Source: Cladocopium goreaui (Eukaryota > Sar > Dinophyceae > Suessiales > Symbiodiniaceae). Taken from it: a stretch of 64,000 nucleotides of DNA. Position numbers and translations under genes: made by a program. Location of the stretch: positions 65,001 to 129,000 of the forward strand of contig CAMXCT020001147.1 in NCBI GenBank assembly GCA_947184155.2, written 5' to 3'. The notes beneath the pieces were generated by a model that was not told the origin of the DNA, did not search any database, and saw only the letters and a program-made list of their open reading frames with translations. This document shows positions 22,509 to 32,820 of the stretch, in pieces (position 1 is the stretch's first letter; each line of letters starts with the position of its first letter).

Positions 22509-23275
22509 GGATCATGTACGAAGTACAAGGTACGTTAACATCCCCCACCCCCCCACCCCACCCCATCAGCAGCGTAGCAACATGTGACGTAGTAAACGAT
22601 CCCAGAGATCTCAGCAGCGTAGCAATGGATCATGTACGAAGTACAAGGTACGTTAACATCCCCCACCCCCCCCACCCCACCCCATCAGCAGCGTAGCAAC
22701 ATGTAACGTAGTAAACGATCCCAGAGATCTCAGCAGCGTAGCAAAGGATCATGTACGAAGTACAAGGTACGTGAACATCCCCCACCCCCCCACCCCACCC
22801 CATCAGCAGCGTAGCAACATGTAACGTAGTAAACGATCCCAGAGATCTCAGCAGCGTAGCAATGGATCATGTACGAAGTACAAGGTACGTGAACATCCCC
22901 CAACCCCCCACCCCACCCCATCAGCATCGTAGCAACATGTAACGTAGTAAACGATCCCAGAGATCTCAGCAGCGTAGCAATGGATCATGTACGAAGTACA
23001 AGGTACGTGAACATCCCCCACCCCCCCACCCCACCCCATCAGCAGCGTAGCAACATGTAACGTAGTAAACGATCCCAGAGATCTCAGCAGCGTAGCAAAG
23101 GATCATGCACGAAGTACAAGGTACGTTAACATCCCCCTCCCCCCCACCCCACCCCATCAGCAGCGTAGCAACATGTGACGTAGTAAACGATCCCAGAGAT
23201 CTCAGCAGCGTAGCAATGGATCATGTACGAAGTACAAGGTACGTGAACATCCCCAACCCCCCCACCCCACCCCAA
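22509..23275 (+). repeat. 118-bp tandem array, about 6.5 copies, with C-rich tract per unit
   Basis: Units start (GGATCATG) at 22509, 22627, 22746, 22864, 22982, 23100 and 23218: period 118-119, few substitutions. Each has GTACGAAGTAC, a tract of the CCCCCACCCCCCCACCCC type and two CAGCAGCGTAGCAA-like words. Four or more G-runs per unit on minus could form G-quadruplexes. Confidence 0.97.
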
Positions 23276-23328
23276 CATAGCGATATTCAAAAATGTGCGT
23301 TTTACTCGTACGGTTTTCGGGGCGTAAG

Positions 23329-23406
23329 CTAAATCATGTACTAAATCATGTACTAAATCATGTACTAAATCATGTACTAAATCATGTACTAAATCATGTA
23401 CTAATC
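23329..23406 (+). repeat. 12-bp satellite, right block
   Basis: Six to seven copies of TACTAAATCATG continuing the array interrupted by the transposon. Begins with the right 9-bp direct-repeat copy (23329-23337). Confidence 0.95.
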
Positions 23407-23459
23407 CTAAATCAGCTTTCTGAAGGCTTTTCGAAGAACTCATTTTTTTGCCCCTGCAG

Positions 23460-23542
23460 ATCCGTCACATCGCAGGATCCATCGCAGGGCTTCGGCCGCG
23501 GATCCACTGTGGCTGGCTGGAAAATCCTCAAAGCACATGAAG
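23460..23542 (+). CDS. candidate internal exon
   Basis: TTTTGCCCCTGCAG acceptor. Frame SVTSQDPSQGFGRGSTVAGW then KILKAHE. GAAG|GTTGTA donor. Unknown protein. It lies 54 bp past the satellite, which suggests the satellite and transposon sit in an intron. Confidence 0.5.
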
Positions 23543-23769
23543 GTTGTATGGGACAATCATCTGTAAAGTCTGTAAAATGCAGGTTTTTCATGGTTTTTTC
23601 CATTGCCATTGGGTTCAACAAATGCAAGAACACACATCAAGTCCATTCAAATAAGACTACAAAAACCATCTCCAATGGGTTGCTAGCCAGAGCGATGGCA
23701 CTGTGAATGTCTATTCGTGCTGGAAGATGCGGTTTCCTATTTTTTTGTGCCCGCTTTTTGGTTTCATGT

Positions 23770-23950
23770 TAGATATATACATATTAATTATACATATATA
23801 ATGATACACATATATATATATATACATACATACACAGGAGTACATATGTAGAGATAGAATACTCTGTGTATATGTATATATATGTATATGATTATATATC
23901 ACATGTTATATTGCATGATATATATATATATATATTAAATTATTATCTAG
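23770..23950. repeat. TA/CA-rich microsatellite
   Basis: TATACATA-type low-complexity sequence. Confidence 0.8.
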
Positions 23951-24092
23951 ATATATACTGGATACGTTTTTGCCTTTTCATAAATTCTTCGCACCCAAGT
24001 CCTTTCACTACATGGAGATATCTCAGTTGTGTCCCGGATTCATTTGTGTCTCGTGAACATGGATCCCCATTGTCACCAGGCAACCGCAAGCA

Positions 24093-24326
24093 GTGCTCCT
24101 GACGACATCTCACGACCGATACCTTGAGAACTTGAGAACTAGACGTCTGGGCACATTTCGGCCATTGTTTGAGCAAAAATTGCCAGTCGTGAGAGATGAT
24201 GCGATGTGTTCGATTAGGCAGAGCGCAGGGATTTCGTTGCGTGACAATGATATATACTTGGAAATGCGATTGCTATTGCAAAACATGTGGGATATTAAGA
24301 ATTTAAGAGGGGTCTATATATGGTGA
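24093..24326 (+). CDS. candidate exon, 77 codons open
   Basis: Frame YLENLRTRRLGTFRPLFEQK, LPVVRDDAMCSIRQSAGISL, RDNDIYLEMRLLLQNM. Protein-like, unknown. Start and end are not fixed by clear splice sites, and minus frames overlap the first third. Confidence 0.4.
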   Translation: MLLTTSHDRYLENLRTRRLGTFRPLFEQKLPVVRDDAMCSIRQSAGISLRDNDIYLEMRLLLQNMWDIKNLRGVYIW

Positions 24327-24660
24327 ATAGATTGATATAACATGATATAACATAATATAGATAGGTGTATTTGAGTTCCCTGGCGCAGTCAATTGACGTG
24401 GTATGACATATTTTACGTTTTCTGCCCAAAAATAATCAGGACCCAAGTTTGATCATGAAGCTCTATAAGCTCTGCTCAACTGCAACTTCCTGGTGAAATC
24501 TGGAAAATCCCTATGATTTGTAGATGATCTTCACTTTTTTTCTGGTGCCAAACATGCCAGTGACATGGCCTGCTGGAATCCAGCCCTCACAAGCGATGAT
24601 CTATGGCGATGGAGTCGCCAGGGATGATGCCAGTGGTCTGGTTCTTGATAGATTAAAACC

Positions 24661-24777
24661 TACCCTCGGGTAAACTAACATAGCTATGGAAAATCACCAT
24701 TTTTAATAGGTAAACCCAGGTAAACCATCTATAAATGGGCCATCTATACCATGGCTATGTTAAATAACCAGAGGGTA
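24661..24777. mobile_element. family A, GGTTATTTAACATAGCC subfamily
   Basis: TACCCTCGGGTAAAC left end, TTAAATAACCAGAGGGTA right end, interior AAATGGGCCATCTATACCAT. Confidence 0.85.
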
Positions 24778-24797
24778 TATCTATCTATCTATGGCCA

Positions 24798-25001
24798 TTG
24801 ATGGCTGAGAAAGTCATCGAAGTAACTCCGATTTCTATCAGATTTCGATCAATGGCTGACTGCATCGCAAGGGGATTTCCCACGATTTGCCCTGGCAATG
24901 ATGACGTCGCGGAGTCGCCGGGAGAATTGCCAGATTTGCCCGGGAGAAAAGATGGAGTCGCCAGGGATGATGCTGCCGTAGGTGCGGTAAACATAGTCTG
25001 A
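24798..25001 (+). CDS. coding-like island, strand ambiguous
   Basis: Plus frame RFRSMADCIARGFPTICPG then DDVAESPGELPDLPGRKDG. Minus frame SSLATPSFLPGKSGNSPGD also open. Contains the duplicated block described at 24611. Confidence 0.35.
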   Translation: MMAEKVIEVTPISIRFRSMADCIARGFPTICPGNDDVAESPGELPDLPGRKDGVARDDAAVGAVNIV

Positions 25002-25082
25002 AACATCATCTGACAATGGTCTGGTTCTTGAGATCTACCAGAATCTACCACAATTTGGGGATGGATTAAAACCTATTATATC

Positions 25083-25153
25083 TACCTATCTATCCATCTA
25101 CCTATGTATCTATCTACCTATCTACCTATCTACCTATCTACCTACCTACCTAC

Positions 25154-25205
<52 letters not shown>

Positions 25206-25286
25206 TTTTGTGGCTACGGCCTTTTGGGACTAAATGTCGCGGCGAGCTTGATGAATTCAAGAGCATCTATCTATCTATCTATCTAC

Positions 25287-25318
<32 letters not shown>

Positions 25319-25330
25319 ATATATGTATAT
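25083..25330 (+). repeat. (TATC)n tract split by a 55-bp unique insert
   Basis: TATC/CTAC repeats at 25083-25203 and 25262-25320 surround a GC-richer insert at 25207-25261, which contains ACGGCCTTTTGGGAC. Confidence 0.9.
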
Positions 25331-25434
25331 GTATATAAATATATTATATTTCATGAAATTTGTTTGGTGGATAACCATCCAATTTGCCAGCTGATTTTAT
25401 GCTGTGAAAACCCGAGGGTTTTTTATGGGTTCAG

Positions 25435-25515
25435 CGGACTCCAGAGGGCACGACAACACCAGGGCCATTTTGGTACCTGAGAGGTGGCCATTTTGGATGA
25501 TTGATGTACCATCTG
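25435..25515 (+). CDS. candidate exon ending at a family A element
   Basis: TGGGTTCAG acceptor. Frame DSRGHDNTRAILVPERWPF then WMIDVPS. Open until ATCTG|GTTATT, the left terminus of the element at 25507. Unknown protein. Confidence 0.4.
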
Positions 25516-25624
25516 GTTATTTAACATAGCCATGGTATAGATGGCCCATTTATAGATGGTTTTACCTGGGTTTACCTATTAAAAATGGTGATTTTCCATG
25601 GCTATGTTAAATAACCAGAGTGTA
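25507..25624. mobile_element. family A, GGTTATTTAACATAGCC subfamily
   Basis: TACCATCTGGTTATTTAACA left end, TTAAATAACCAGAGTGTA right end. Confidence 0.8.
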
Positions 25625-25747
25625 TATTTTGCACATATGGCTTCTGAACGTCAATGGATATGGCTATTTTTGGATTAGACATTTTTGTTTCATTTTGATG
25701 ATGAAAAAAGTGGAGATAGTAGCGGTATTTCACTATGCTGTAACCAG

Positions 25748-25867
25748 TGTACTACATCCGGGCGCCAGGGCCGGATGTGCCTCCGTATCTGCGCTTCGTT
25801 GGGTCCATTTCGACCAAGTGTGGAAGCTCGGTGCCGGGAGCGGAACCGGGACCTGCACAGGGACGCT
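25748..25867 (+). CDS. well-supported exon, unknown protein
   Basis: GTAACCAG acceptor and a consensus GTAAGT donor at 25868. The frame of 39 full codons reads YYIRAPGPDVPPYLRFVGSI, STKCGSSVPGAEPGPAQGR. GC-rich, Pro/Gly-rich. No family recognised. Confidence 0.6.
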
Positions 25868-26685
25868 GTAAGTAGGGTGTAGCTAACGGAAGTAGGGTCA
25901 GTCCAGTTATAGGGTTCGAATCCAACTGTATAGGTTACTATATGTTATTATAACATATTGAAATTAGACATATTTAGTTCTAATTAGGGTTATTTTCTAG
26001 TTGGAATCCATTTCCTAGAGATATCTACAGATACAGGGGGTATTAATCCAATTTCCAGTTTAATTATGAATTGGTTTAATGGTTTCAAACGTTGTTTATG
26101 CCAGCCAGATCCCAGCTTGGGGGTCATTATTGGGCATGCAACCGTGGTTGGTTGCAGGGAATGGTTTATTTTCTTGGATTTTCCCACATTTTCCCACATT
26201 TATGAATGGTTTATGATTGGATTTTCCCACATTTTCCATGGGATACAAAACGAGACAATTCCAGGGGTTGGCATTTTTTGAACCTAGCCGTACCTGGTTT
26301 TTTCAAAGATATATAGCACCGGTAAAATCCCTGGAGAAACAGTGGCTATCAGATAGCAATGGATTTTCTCCCTGGTTTTTACAGTCATTGGATTGGTTTA
26401 AGGGACAATTTACAGGAAAACCCTATTTAATGGTAAAAACCATGGTTTCCTGTAGATTTTCCCTTAAACCAATCCAATGATACAGATGATTTTCAAATTA
26501 AGACCTCCATTTGCAATAGATTTCCCTTTTCACTTTACGGGGTGTTTGGCCAAGAGATGAATTTCAGGGGCTGACCCGTGGCAGACAGGAACATTCACAG
26601 TGACAGTGACATGGTAGTTGTTATGTTGGGAATTTGAAACCAATAGAACATTTTTGTGGTACCAGATTTGGATAGAATTTGACTG

Positions 26686-26778
26686 TGACCTACTAGATTA
26701 TTGAGGCGAGGTAAGAAACTTTGGGGAGAAATTCAGCGGGCACTCCATCAAACTCGCTCACTTCTGGGGATTTGAGTC
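26686..26778 (+). CDS. candidate exon
   Basis: Frame PTRLLRRGKKLWGEIQRALH then QTRSLLGI-stop. Basic amphipathic composition. Borders unclear; CTACTAG could be an acceptor. Confidence 0.3.
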
Positions 26779-26870
26779 ATCCGGAGTGACACATTTCTGG
26801 TCCACAACTATCCATAGCAAAGTGGATAAGCTGCCTGTACAGTAGATCCCAGACACTATGATTTATCCAG

Positions 26871-26999
26871 TTTAAGGCCAGCGTGGACCCTGGGCTTCCG
26901 ATCCAACTAGGGTGTTTCGGAGGCTTGTGGCTTCTCCAAAAACGCCCTTTCCCCCTCACACATCGCATCAACCCTACATCGCCCTTCGTAGTTTGGTGA
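26871..26999 (+). CDS. candidate terminal exon
   Basis: GATTTATCCAG acceptor. 42 codons: FKASVDPGLPIQLGCFGGLW, LLQKRPFPLTHRINPTSPF, VVW-stop. The minus strand is also open (RGKGRFWRSHKPPKHP). Unknown. Confidence 0.45.
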   Translation, partial: FKASVDPGLPIQLGCFGGLWLLQKRPFPLTHRINPTSPFVVW

Positions 27000-27304
27000 T
27001 CTGTTCATTTTAGGGTCTTCTGTTGGGGTGTAGGAATTCTAAGAGCTTCGCACCACTTTTGGGAAGCATTCAAAAGCATGGCTATAGCTCAATGAAATTA
27101 CATATGACTTTCAAATTCCTCCCAATAATTTCCTCGAATCAGGACTGCTATTCACAAGTAGATCTGTTCATGTTTGCATGTTTTTCGTGTTTCCTTAAGA
27201 TAACCTGCAGATTGTCCAGTATATATATATATATATACAGTATATATATATATATCTTCCCAATAAATTGCATGCATTTCCCATGTTTATCTTCCCATCC
27301 CGAG

Positions 27305-27410
27305 GCTACTGAGTACCGACTTGGTTCATAACATGTGTGAAGAGCTGTGGCTCAGCAAGACGCAGCACGTCCTGCAGGAGGAAATCAACTGTGGATTTTG
27401 TGTTTCCTAA
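27305..27410 (+). CDS. candidate terminal exon
   Basis: ATCCCGAG|G acceptor. Frame LLSTDLVHNMCEELWLSKTQ, HVLQEEINCGFCVS-stop (27408-27410). Only 7 bp before a family C element. Unknown protein. Confidence 0.5.
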
Positions 27411-27417
27411 AATAAAG

Positions 27418-27506
27418 GTACCCCAATAGCTGGATGGTTTATTTCATGGAAAATCCAATCTACAAATGGATGATGACTGGGCGTACCCCTATTATTGGAA
27501 ACCACC
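27418..27506. mobile_element. family C inverted-repeat element
   Basis: GGTACCCCAATAGCTGGATGG at the start (20-base core GTACCCCAATAGCTGGATGG), ATGGATGATGACTGGGCGTA and GGAAACCACC at the end. Confidence 0.8.
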
Positions 27507-27720
27507 ATATATGGGGTGTGTTAATGTTAGTTTTCAGATGTGGATATCAGATGGAATATCATGGCAGAATGTTGGGGAATATAGGACATAACTATATATA
27601 ACCAACAAACTTTGTGATGTAAGAATTAGAACCGGGGGAAATGGGGATTTGGAGAAATGGGGATATATCATGATATATCCAAACAAAAATATGCATCCAC
27701 AAGAATGAGGCATATGAATA

Positions 27721-27826
27721 TACCCTCTGGTAAACTAACATAGCTATTGAACATGGCCATAGAAATAGTGGATTTTCCCATTAAAAATGGTGATTTTCCA
27801 TAGCTATGTTAAATTACCAGAGGGTA
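27721..27826. mobile_element. family A hairpin MITE
   Basis: TACCCTCTGGTAAACTAACA left end, TTAAATTACCAGAGGGTA right end. Loop orientation opposite to 34773. Confidence 0.9.
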
Positions 27827-27913
27827 GCTTTATCAACCAATGAATCCGCCTATGGGGGTTTTCACGTGCTGGATCTGTTCAGTGTCGTATCAGCTCGGCT
27901 GATCGCGTGCTGA
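27821..27913 (+). CDS. candidate terminal exon starting at a family A right end
   Basis: From the element's ACCAG| the frame reads RVALSTNESAYGGFHVLDLF, SVVSARLIAC-stop (27911-27913). The acceptor would be the element's own CAG. Nothing convincingly coding precedes the element, so the 5' partner is unknown. Confidence 0.45.
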   Translation, partial: RVALSTNESAYGGFHVLDLFSVVSARLIAC

Positions 27914-27989
27914 GCATTTGGGACGGGATGCCGCATGGCCTCAGGTCCAAATGGCTTGTGTTGGTGATTTTCCAATCTTATTGGTTGGG

Positions 27990-28095
27990 TTTATAATATA
28001 TATATATATATTTGATATATGCAATATATATATATATATATATTGATATATATATACACATACACATTGCGGTATATATATATATATTGTGGTAA
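27990..28095. repeat. TA microsatellite
   Basis: TATATA with GATATATG and CACATA interruptions. Confidence 0.8.
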
Positions 28096-28542
28096 ACCCG
28101 TAAACCCAAGAATAAATGAAATCCTGTAATTTCCACGTTGAACCATGTTTACTTTCAGTTGGTATTGAAGACGGCCTTATCATTAGGTTTATCACAGTTT
28201 TCCATTCTAATTCTATTGTTTGCTGGTTAAACCACCGTTTTTGTTGGTTCGACCACAATTTTCAATTATATTATTGGTTTTCTATTCAATTACCCATTGT
28301 GATAGAACTATTGGGGTTTCCAATATAATCCTCATCATGGTATTGGCCTTGAAATAATTCGAAAAGGATATGATTGGAGCACCAGGGTTGTATAGTTGAT
28401 ACAACATCAATATCGACCCGATAGTTGTAATTCTCCTTGCCGTATCCAACAGGGTGGAAGACAAATTGTTAACGAACAGTTGTCAGAGAAATGGATATGA
28501 ATGTACTGTTGATATGTGCCAGAAAATAAGGCACTCCACCAA

Positions 28543-28685
28543 CATCCTCCAATATGCTCCAATAAATCCTCCAGTAGATCCTCCAATAAATCTTCCAAAC
28601 TCCTCCAGTAAATCCTCCAATAAATGCTGCAATATATGAATATCCCGCAAACTCCTCCAATAAATCCTCCAAATCTTCGAAAATC
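28543..28685 (+). repeat. 12-bp minisatellite (AAATCCTCCA(A/G)T)
   Basis: About ten imperfect copies with TCTTCC, TGCTGC and GTAGAT variants. Unit multiple of 3 keeps several frames open. Confidence 0.85.
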
Positions 28686-28794
28686 CCACTATTTCAGGTA
28701 TGGGTCAAAATTCAAGACCTTGGGGGACCTCAGTTTTAAGTCTATTTCTACATATTTTTTACCATTAACCATACATATTTTGGGGGTACCCAAT

Positions 28795-28904
28795 CTGGTT
28801 GGTGGTTTCAAACATTTGTTATTTTCCATTTCATATATGGGATGTCATCCTTCCCATTGACGAACTCCATCATTTTTCAAGATGGTTATTACACCACCAA
28901 CCAG
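28795..28904. mobile_element. family B element
   Basis: CTGGTTGGTGGTTTCAAACA left end, ACACCACCAACCAG right end. Right flank TCATTACTATTA(A/T)AC is the same as beside 8311-8428, then CATTAACCATCAAATTAACC repeats to about 29005. Confidence 0.8.
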
Positions 28905-29071
28905 TCATTACTATTATACTATTATCCATCATTATCCATCATTAACCATCAAATTAACCATCAAATTAACCATCATTAACCATCAAATTAACCATCATTA
29001 ACCAGCAATTTTGGTTCCCCGTACCGAAATGATCAATTTTAACCCGGTACCCAAATGATGATCTTTTCCAG

Positions 29072-29155
29072 GACTTCGTGGGACGACCACAGATGCCCTT
29101 GGACGTCTTCATCAATGAGAAGTTCCTGTCCGGAGCACAGACGGTGACCGCATAA
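29072..29155 (+). CDS. strong terminal exon, unknown protein
   Basis: GATGATCTTTTCCAG|G acceptor. 27 codons DFVGRPQMPLDVFINEKFLS, GAQTVTA, then TAA. Borders, GC content and frame agree. No family recognised. Confidence 0.6.
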   Translation, partial: DFVGRPQMPLDVFINEKFLSGAQTVTA

Positions 29156-29559
29156 AACGGTGTCACATGGTGAAGCCGCTGCGGCAGGGTAAAAAAGCAA
29201 GGATGGCTTGAAATTAGAGTGATCAGTTGTTTTTTGTTTTTTTTAATGGAAGACTCAGCTATCTATGGGATATCTATGGGACATATATATATATATAATA
29301 TAGAGAACAAACATATGGATAATGTATGGTGATTGTTTGTGTTGCGACCTCACGTTTGGACGTCACTGGAATGGCCGAACTTTTAGGTTCGTGAATTGCA
29401 TTGAATTACGATATTTTACGATTTTTAGGAAGAACTGGGATATGGAGATTTCTTGAAATATGGGTACCCCGAATATATGTATGTGTGTATATATGTATAT
29501 ATATACATACATATAATACATTTTTTTTCCCACTGCTAGTAACCAATTTTTCGATGATT

Positions 29560-29588
29560 TTGGGGTACCCCCAATTTAGGAAACCTCC
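29560..29588. mobile_element. family C fragment (right end)
   Basis: TTGGGGTACCCCCAATTTAG then GAAACCTCC. A possible left GGGTACCCC lies at 29460. Confidence 0.6.
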
Positions 29589-29763
29589 ATAGAAAATGTG
29601 GAGCTATGATGATGGGGAGCTGATAGGGTGTCACGCTGCAGTGGAGGCAAGGTAGCCGACAGCTTTCTTTTTCTGGGGATTTTCATCAGCATGAAGAATT
29701 TGCACAAAAATTGGGGATTTGATTTCGATGAGTTGGGTTAACACATGGGGATTCTGTATGATA

Positions 29764-29857
29764 AACGAACATAGCTATGGACAGTCACAATTTTGAATGG
29801 GTAGATCTATAAAGGGACGATTTTCCATAGCCATGCTAGTTATGCTAGTTTACGGGT
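29764..29857. mobile_element. family A element, strongly decayed
   Basis: CGAACATAGCTATGGACAGTC and CCATAGCCATGCTAGTT arms remain. The CTCTGG termini are lost. Confidence 0.5.
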
Positions 29858-29859
29858 AT

Positions 29860-30475
29860 GATGTGAATGGGACGAATACAGCTTTTTGATGGGGATACAA
29901 TTTTTGGATACTATGGGATATAACCTGCAAGATTGGGTTGGATATCCCAGTGAATGACCGTTTCAATGGGTAAATTATGAATTATATACAGTAAGGTATT
30001 GGATTGGATTTGAGGCGTACTAAGTGTTGTGGCACAATTTCGGATTTCCACCCACAATTTTGTGCTATTGGTATGGCCGGTATGGCTACTGGAATTGGTT
30101 TTGTAACCACTGGCATGAGATTTTAAAGCCATGATTTGTTGCTATACCGCCAGTGCATGAGTCTTGTTTGAGTCTTGGATCGCAAGTCCCTCCGCGACCA
30201 GCCAGCACCCCTTTTTCTGCTGATTAAGCCATGTCAAAGGCATAGTTGTTTATCCATTCCACGTTCAAGTTTTATTTGCGTGTCCTTAAAATCAAAACAC
30301 ATGCAGATAACATAATGTAAATCACTGCAGATCATGTACCATTTTATGTAAAACATAATGATCTATTTTGATAATGATCTAAACATAATGTTAAACTAAA
30401 TGTTCAATTTCACCATGTAAAAATCATGTAACTTCCCATTTTTTGTTGCAGAATCCCATTTTCTTTCACCCTGAG
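29860..30475. other. no firm feature
   Basis: One open patch at 30190-30240 (RKSLRDQPAPLFLLIKP) without borders. Otherwise AT-rich. Confidence 0.3.
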
Positions 30476-30530
30476 GCCTGCTCGAGCTGGTGGCCGACCT
30501 CAACAGCTGGGCACATAAAAATGGTCCCCG
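30476..30530 (+). CDS. candidate exon
   Basis: CACCCTGAG|G acceptor. Frame LLELVADLNSWAHKNGP. Donor uncertain; the frame stays open through a degenerate TGGGAT repeat to about 30628. Confidence 0.4.
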
Positions 30531-30539
30531 ATGGTGTCA

Positions 30540-31180
30540 TGGGACGACCTATCCTACTGAGGCATCTGTTGATGGGTTTTTGATGGATACAAAATGGGAT
30601 CTTTATGGGATCTTGATGGGGATATAATGGGAATATCATGGAAGTTTTGGAAATAACTTCTTGGGATATAGTAAATCCATGGGAATGTTTTCTGGGATTT
30701 CTATGGTAATCTAATGGGATTTTTCAAGGGGGTATAGTGAAGATTTAATGGGATAGAATGGGGATTTCATAGGATTTCATGAAATTCTTCTGGGATATAG
30801 TGGGGACATAATGGGGTTGAACCCACCAACTATATCCCAAACCATCATCAATTCCTGGATTTTCCTAGAATTGGATGGCACATTTTACAAGGTTCGCACG
30901 TGAGCGGTTCTATATATATATATATACTAGTATATATATATATAGATTAGTATATATATATATATATTGATATGGACCAAGTTCGCCAACTCTGGGGCAT
31001 CATCCAAATGTTTTGTTGATTGTTTATACATATTGTGTGTACATTATATCATATTATATCATCATAATATATATCCAATTATAGATTTTATATATCCAAT
31101 TGTAGATATTATGTATATATATATATGTACATCCATTATAATTATTGATATATGATATGATATTCTCAAATCCCATGATT
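30540..31180. repeat. degenerate ATGGGATAT(A/T) repeat region and TA tracts
   Basis: Many imperfect ATGGGATNT words at 30570-30830, then TA microsatellites at 30912-30967 and 31040-31150. A small open patch at 31207-31243 (PRMELIYNFLVAL-stop after GGATGCAG) may be a terminal exon. Confidence 0.5.
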
Positions 31181-31408
31181 TTCCATGGCGTTCTCCCTTG
31201 GATGCAGCCCCAAGGATGGAACTGATCTACAACTTTCTGGTGGCCTTGTGAGGGGACCCTGTGACACTGTTTTTTTTTTATGGTGACCTGATTGATGGAA
31301 GTGGATGGGCTAAGAATTATTACCATAGAGTCATATAGAATCCTTAGAACTGGGGCAACACCTTGTAAATAGAGGAATATAATATATATATATATATGGA
31401 TGTATTAG

Positions 31409-31492
31409 AGTGACTCGCCTGGCGGCCTCACAAAAAAAAGAATCACCAGTAGTGAAGGAAAAATCCGCCCCAAAATGCTTTGCTGCAAATAA
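31409..31492 (+). CDS. candidate terminal exon
   Basis: TGTATTAG acceptor. Frame SDSPGGLTKKRITSSEGKIR, PKMLCCK-stop. The opposite strand is open for 77 codons over the same area, so strand is uncertain. Confidence 0.35.
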   Translation, partial: SDSPGGLTKKRITSSEGKIRPKMLCCK

Positions 31493-31687
31493 GCTTTCAC
31501 GGTGATTATTCTAATCTGCCCAGATATCCTGCCAAAAATGCAGATCGTTGTGAGATTGGCTGTGAGATTGGCATGACAGACTGGTGCAGGTCGTTTGAGC
31601 CACAGACTAATAATTGGTTGTGAGCAAGGGATAGACATTCAGATTGGTGTTTGCAGATATGTAGAGTTGGGTTCTAATATTCGTAAG

Positions 31688-31799
31688 TTACCCTCCAGTA
31701 AATTCACATAGACCCTGGCAGTTGTCGGGGTTGGAAGATTAGTGAAACCACTAAACATTGGTGATTTTCAGGGTCGAACTGTTAATTTACCAGAGAGTA
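31688..31799. mobile_element. family A2 element (CCTGGCAGTTGTCGG interior)
   Basis: TACCCTCCAGTAAATTCACA left end, ACCAGAGAGTA right end. Interior CCTGGCAGTTGTCGGGGTTG matches the outer arms of the palindrome at 512-838. Confidence 0.8.
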
Positions 31800-31802
31800 A
31801 GT

Positions 31803-31950
31803 GAAATCATCATTAGTCACCATTAATCATTAATCACCATCATTAACCATCATTAACCATCATTAACCATCATTAATCACCATTAATCACCATCAATCAC
31901 CACTAATCACCATTAATCACCATTAATCACCATTAATCACCATTAATGCA
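31803..31950 (+). repeat. (CATTAATCAC)n / (CATTAACCAT)n minisatellite
   Basis: Around 14 imperfect 9-10-bp copies. Confidence 0.9.
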
Positions 31951-32251
31951 TTATAATACAATCATCCTGCCAAGCAATCCAAAGGACCAAGAGTAAGCAC
32001 TCAAACAATCACTAGCCACGGCAGGTGGGACCCAAGCTGGACCCGCAGTGGTGACAAAACGAATGGCCCATAAAATGGTGCATTCTTTGGGGATATATTC
32101 GTGAAGTATTATGAAGTATTCATATAAATCTTCAATATTCATGGAATATTGATGAATATTGAGTATATACCCTGGAAATCAAAGATTTGGAGAATTCTCC
32201 ACGTTATTTTGGATTGTTTTTCCCACCATTAAAATAGCCTTTCTTTCTTAG

Positions 32252-32321
32252 TGTGATTTCCCGGCGATGAAACCTCGGGGGCTCATGATGAAGGACACCT
32301 GGGGAAGGCTGCCCCAGATGA
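32252..32321 (+). CDS. candidate exon
   Basis: TTTCTTTCTTAG acceptor. Frame CDFPAMKPRGLMMKDTWGRL then PQMI. GATTTG|GTTTCA as donor. Unknown protein. Confidence 0.45.
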
Positions 32322-32545
32322 TTTGGTTTCAAAATAGGGGATTTACAGTTGTACCAACAGGATTTATGGCATTCTATCATGTATATCATGGGAAAAAGAT
32401 GGAAAAAGTATATTCTAAAATATTCTAAACACTGATATTTCTAGATGCTTGCCATTCATTCTTGCCAATCATTCCTGGAAAAATCCACACCATATTGTTG
32501 GTTAGATGTATCAGATTAATGTTCGCTACTTGTATCCTCCTTCAG

Positions 32546-32650
32546 GGTTTGCCCTCTGAGGCGACAGTCAACAACGTTGAAAGACAACAACACTCCAGAT
32601 GGCCCCTGGGCAGAACAAGCTGCGGCTCCATTTGGTTGTTAACCGACTAA
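32546..32650 (+). CDS. candidate exon
   Basis: CCTCCTTCAG|G acceptor. Frame [30 protein letters not shown], then a stop at 32648. CATTTG|GTTGTT at 32634 is an alternative donor. Confidence 0.4.
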   Translation, partial: GLPSEATVNNVERQQHSRWPLGRTSCGSIWLLTD

Positions 32651-32675
32651 CATGTGATAAACATGGATATAATTA

Positions 32676-32820
32676 GTAATATGTTTATATACATATATAC
32701 ATATATACATATATACATATATACATATATACATATATACATGTATACATATATACATATATATATACATGTATACATATATATATATACATATACATAT
32801 ATACATATATACATTAGATA
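32676..32820. repeat. (ATATAC)n microsatellite
   Basis: Nearly pure ATATAC/ATATAT hexamers. Confidence 0.95.

Larger units (their letters stand above)
21563..23328 (-). mobile_element. Merlin/ISXO2-like DNA transposon, 1766 bp, inserted in satellite
   Basis: Imperfect inverted ends: left CGCGCCGTTTTCCGTACG, right (reverse complement) CGCCCCGAAAACCGTACG, with similarity continuing through GCACA(A/T)TTT. They sit at the edges of the satellite blocks and carry a 9-bp direct repeat, within the 8-9 bp known for Merlin elements. Inside are a minus-strand transposase fragment and a 118-bp array occupying the place of its 5' part. 21600-22019 holds no recognised gene (a minus frame MDKNDDEYTTQATF... 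exists). Confidence 0.75.
24611..25078. repeat. local duplication flanking a family A element
   Basis: GGAGTCGCCAGGGATGATGC occurs at 24611-24632 and 24952-24973. CTGGTTCTTGA and GATTAAAACCTA follow in the same order at 24638-24665 and 25021-25076. The second copy is interspersed with extra sequence. Confidence 0.65.

Noticed and set aside
20849-23406. CRISPR-like appearance of regularly spaced repeats
   Set aside because: Repeats are directly tandem without unique spacers, and the genome is eukaryotic in character.
25905-25930. tRNA T-loop-like GGTTCGAATCC
   Set aside because: The bases either side do not pair into a five-base-pair T stem and no anticodon arm or acceptor stem precedes it.
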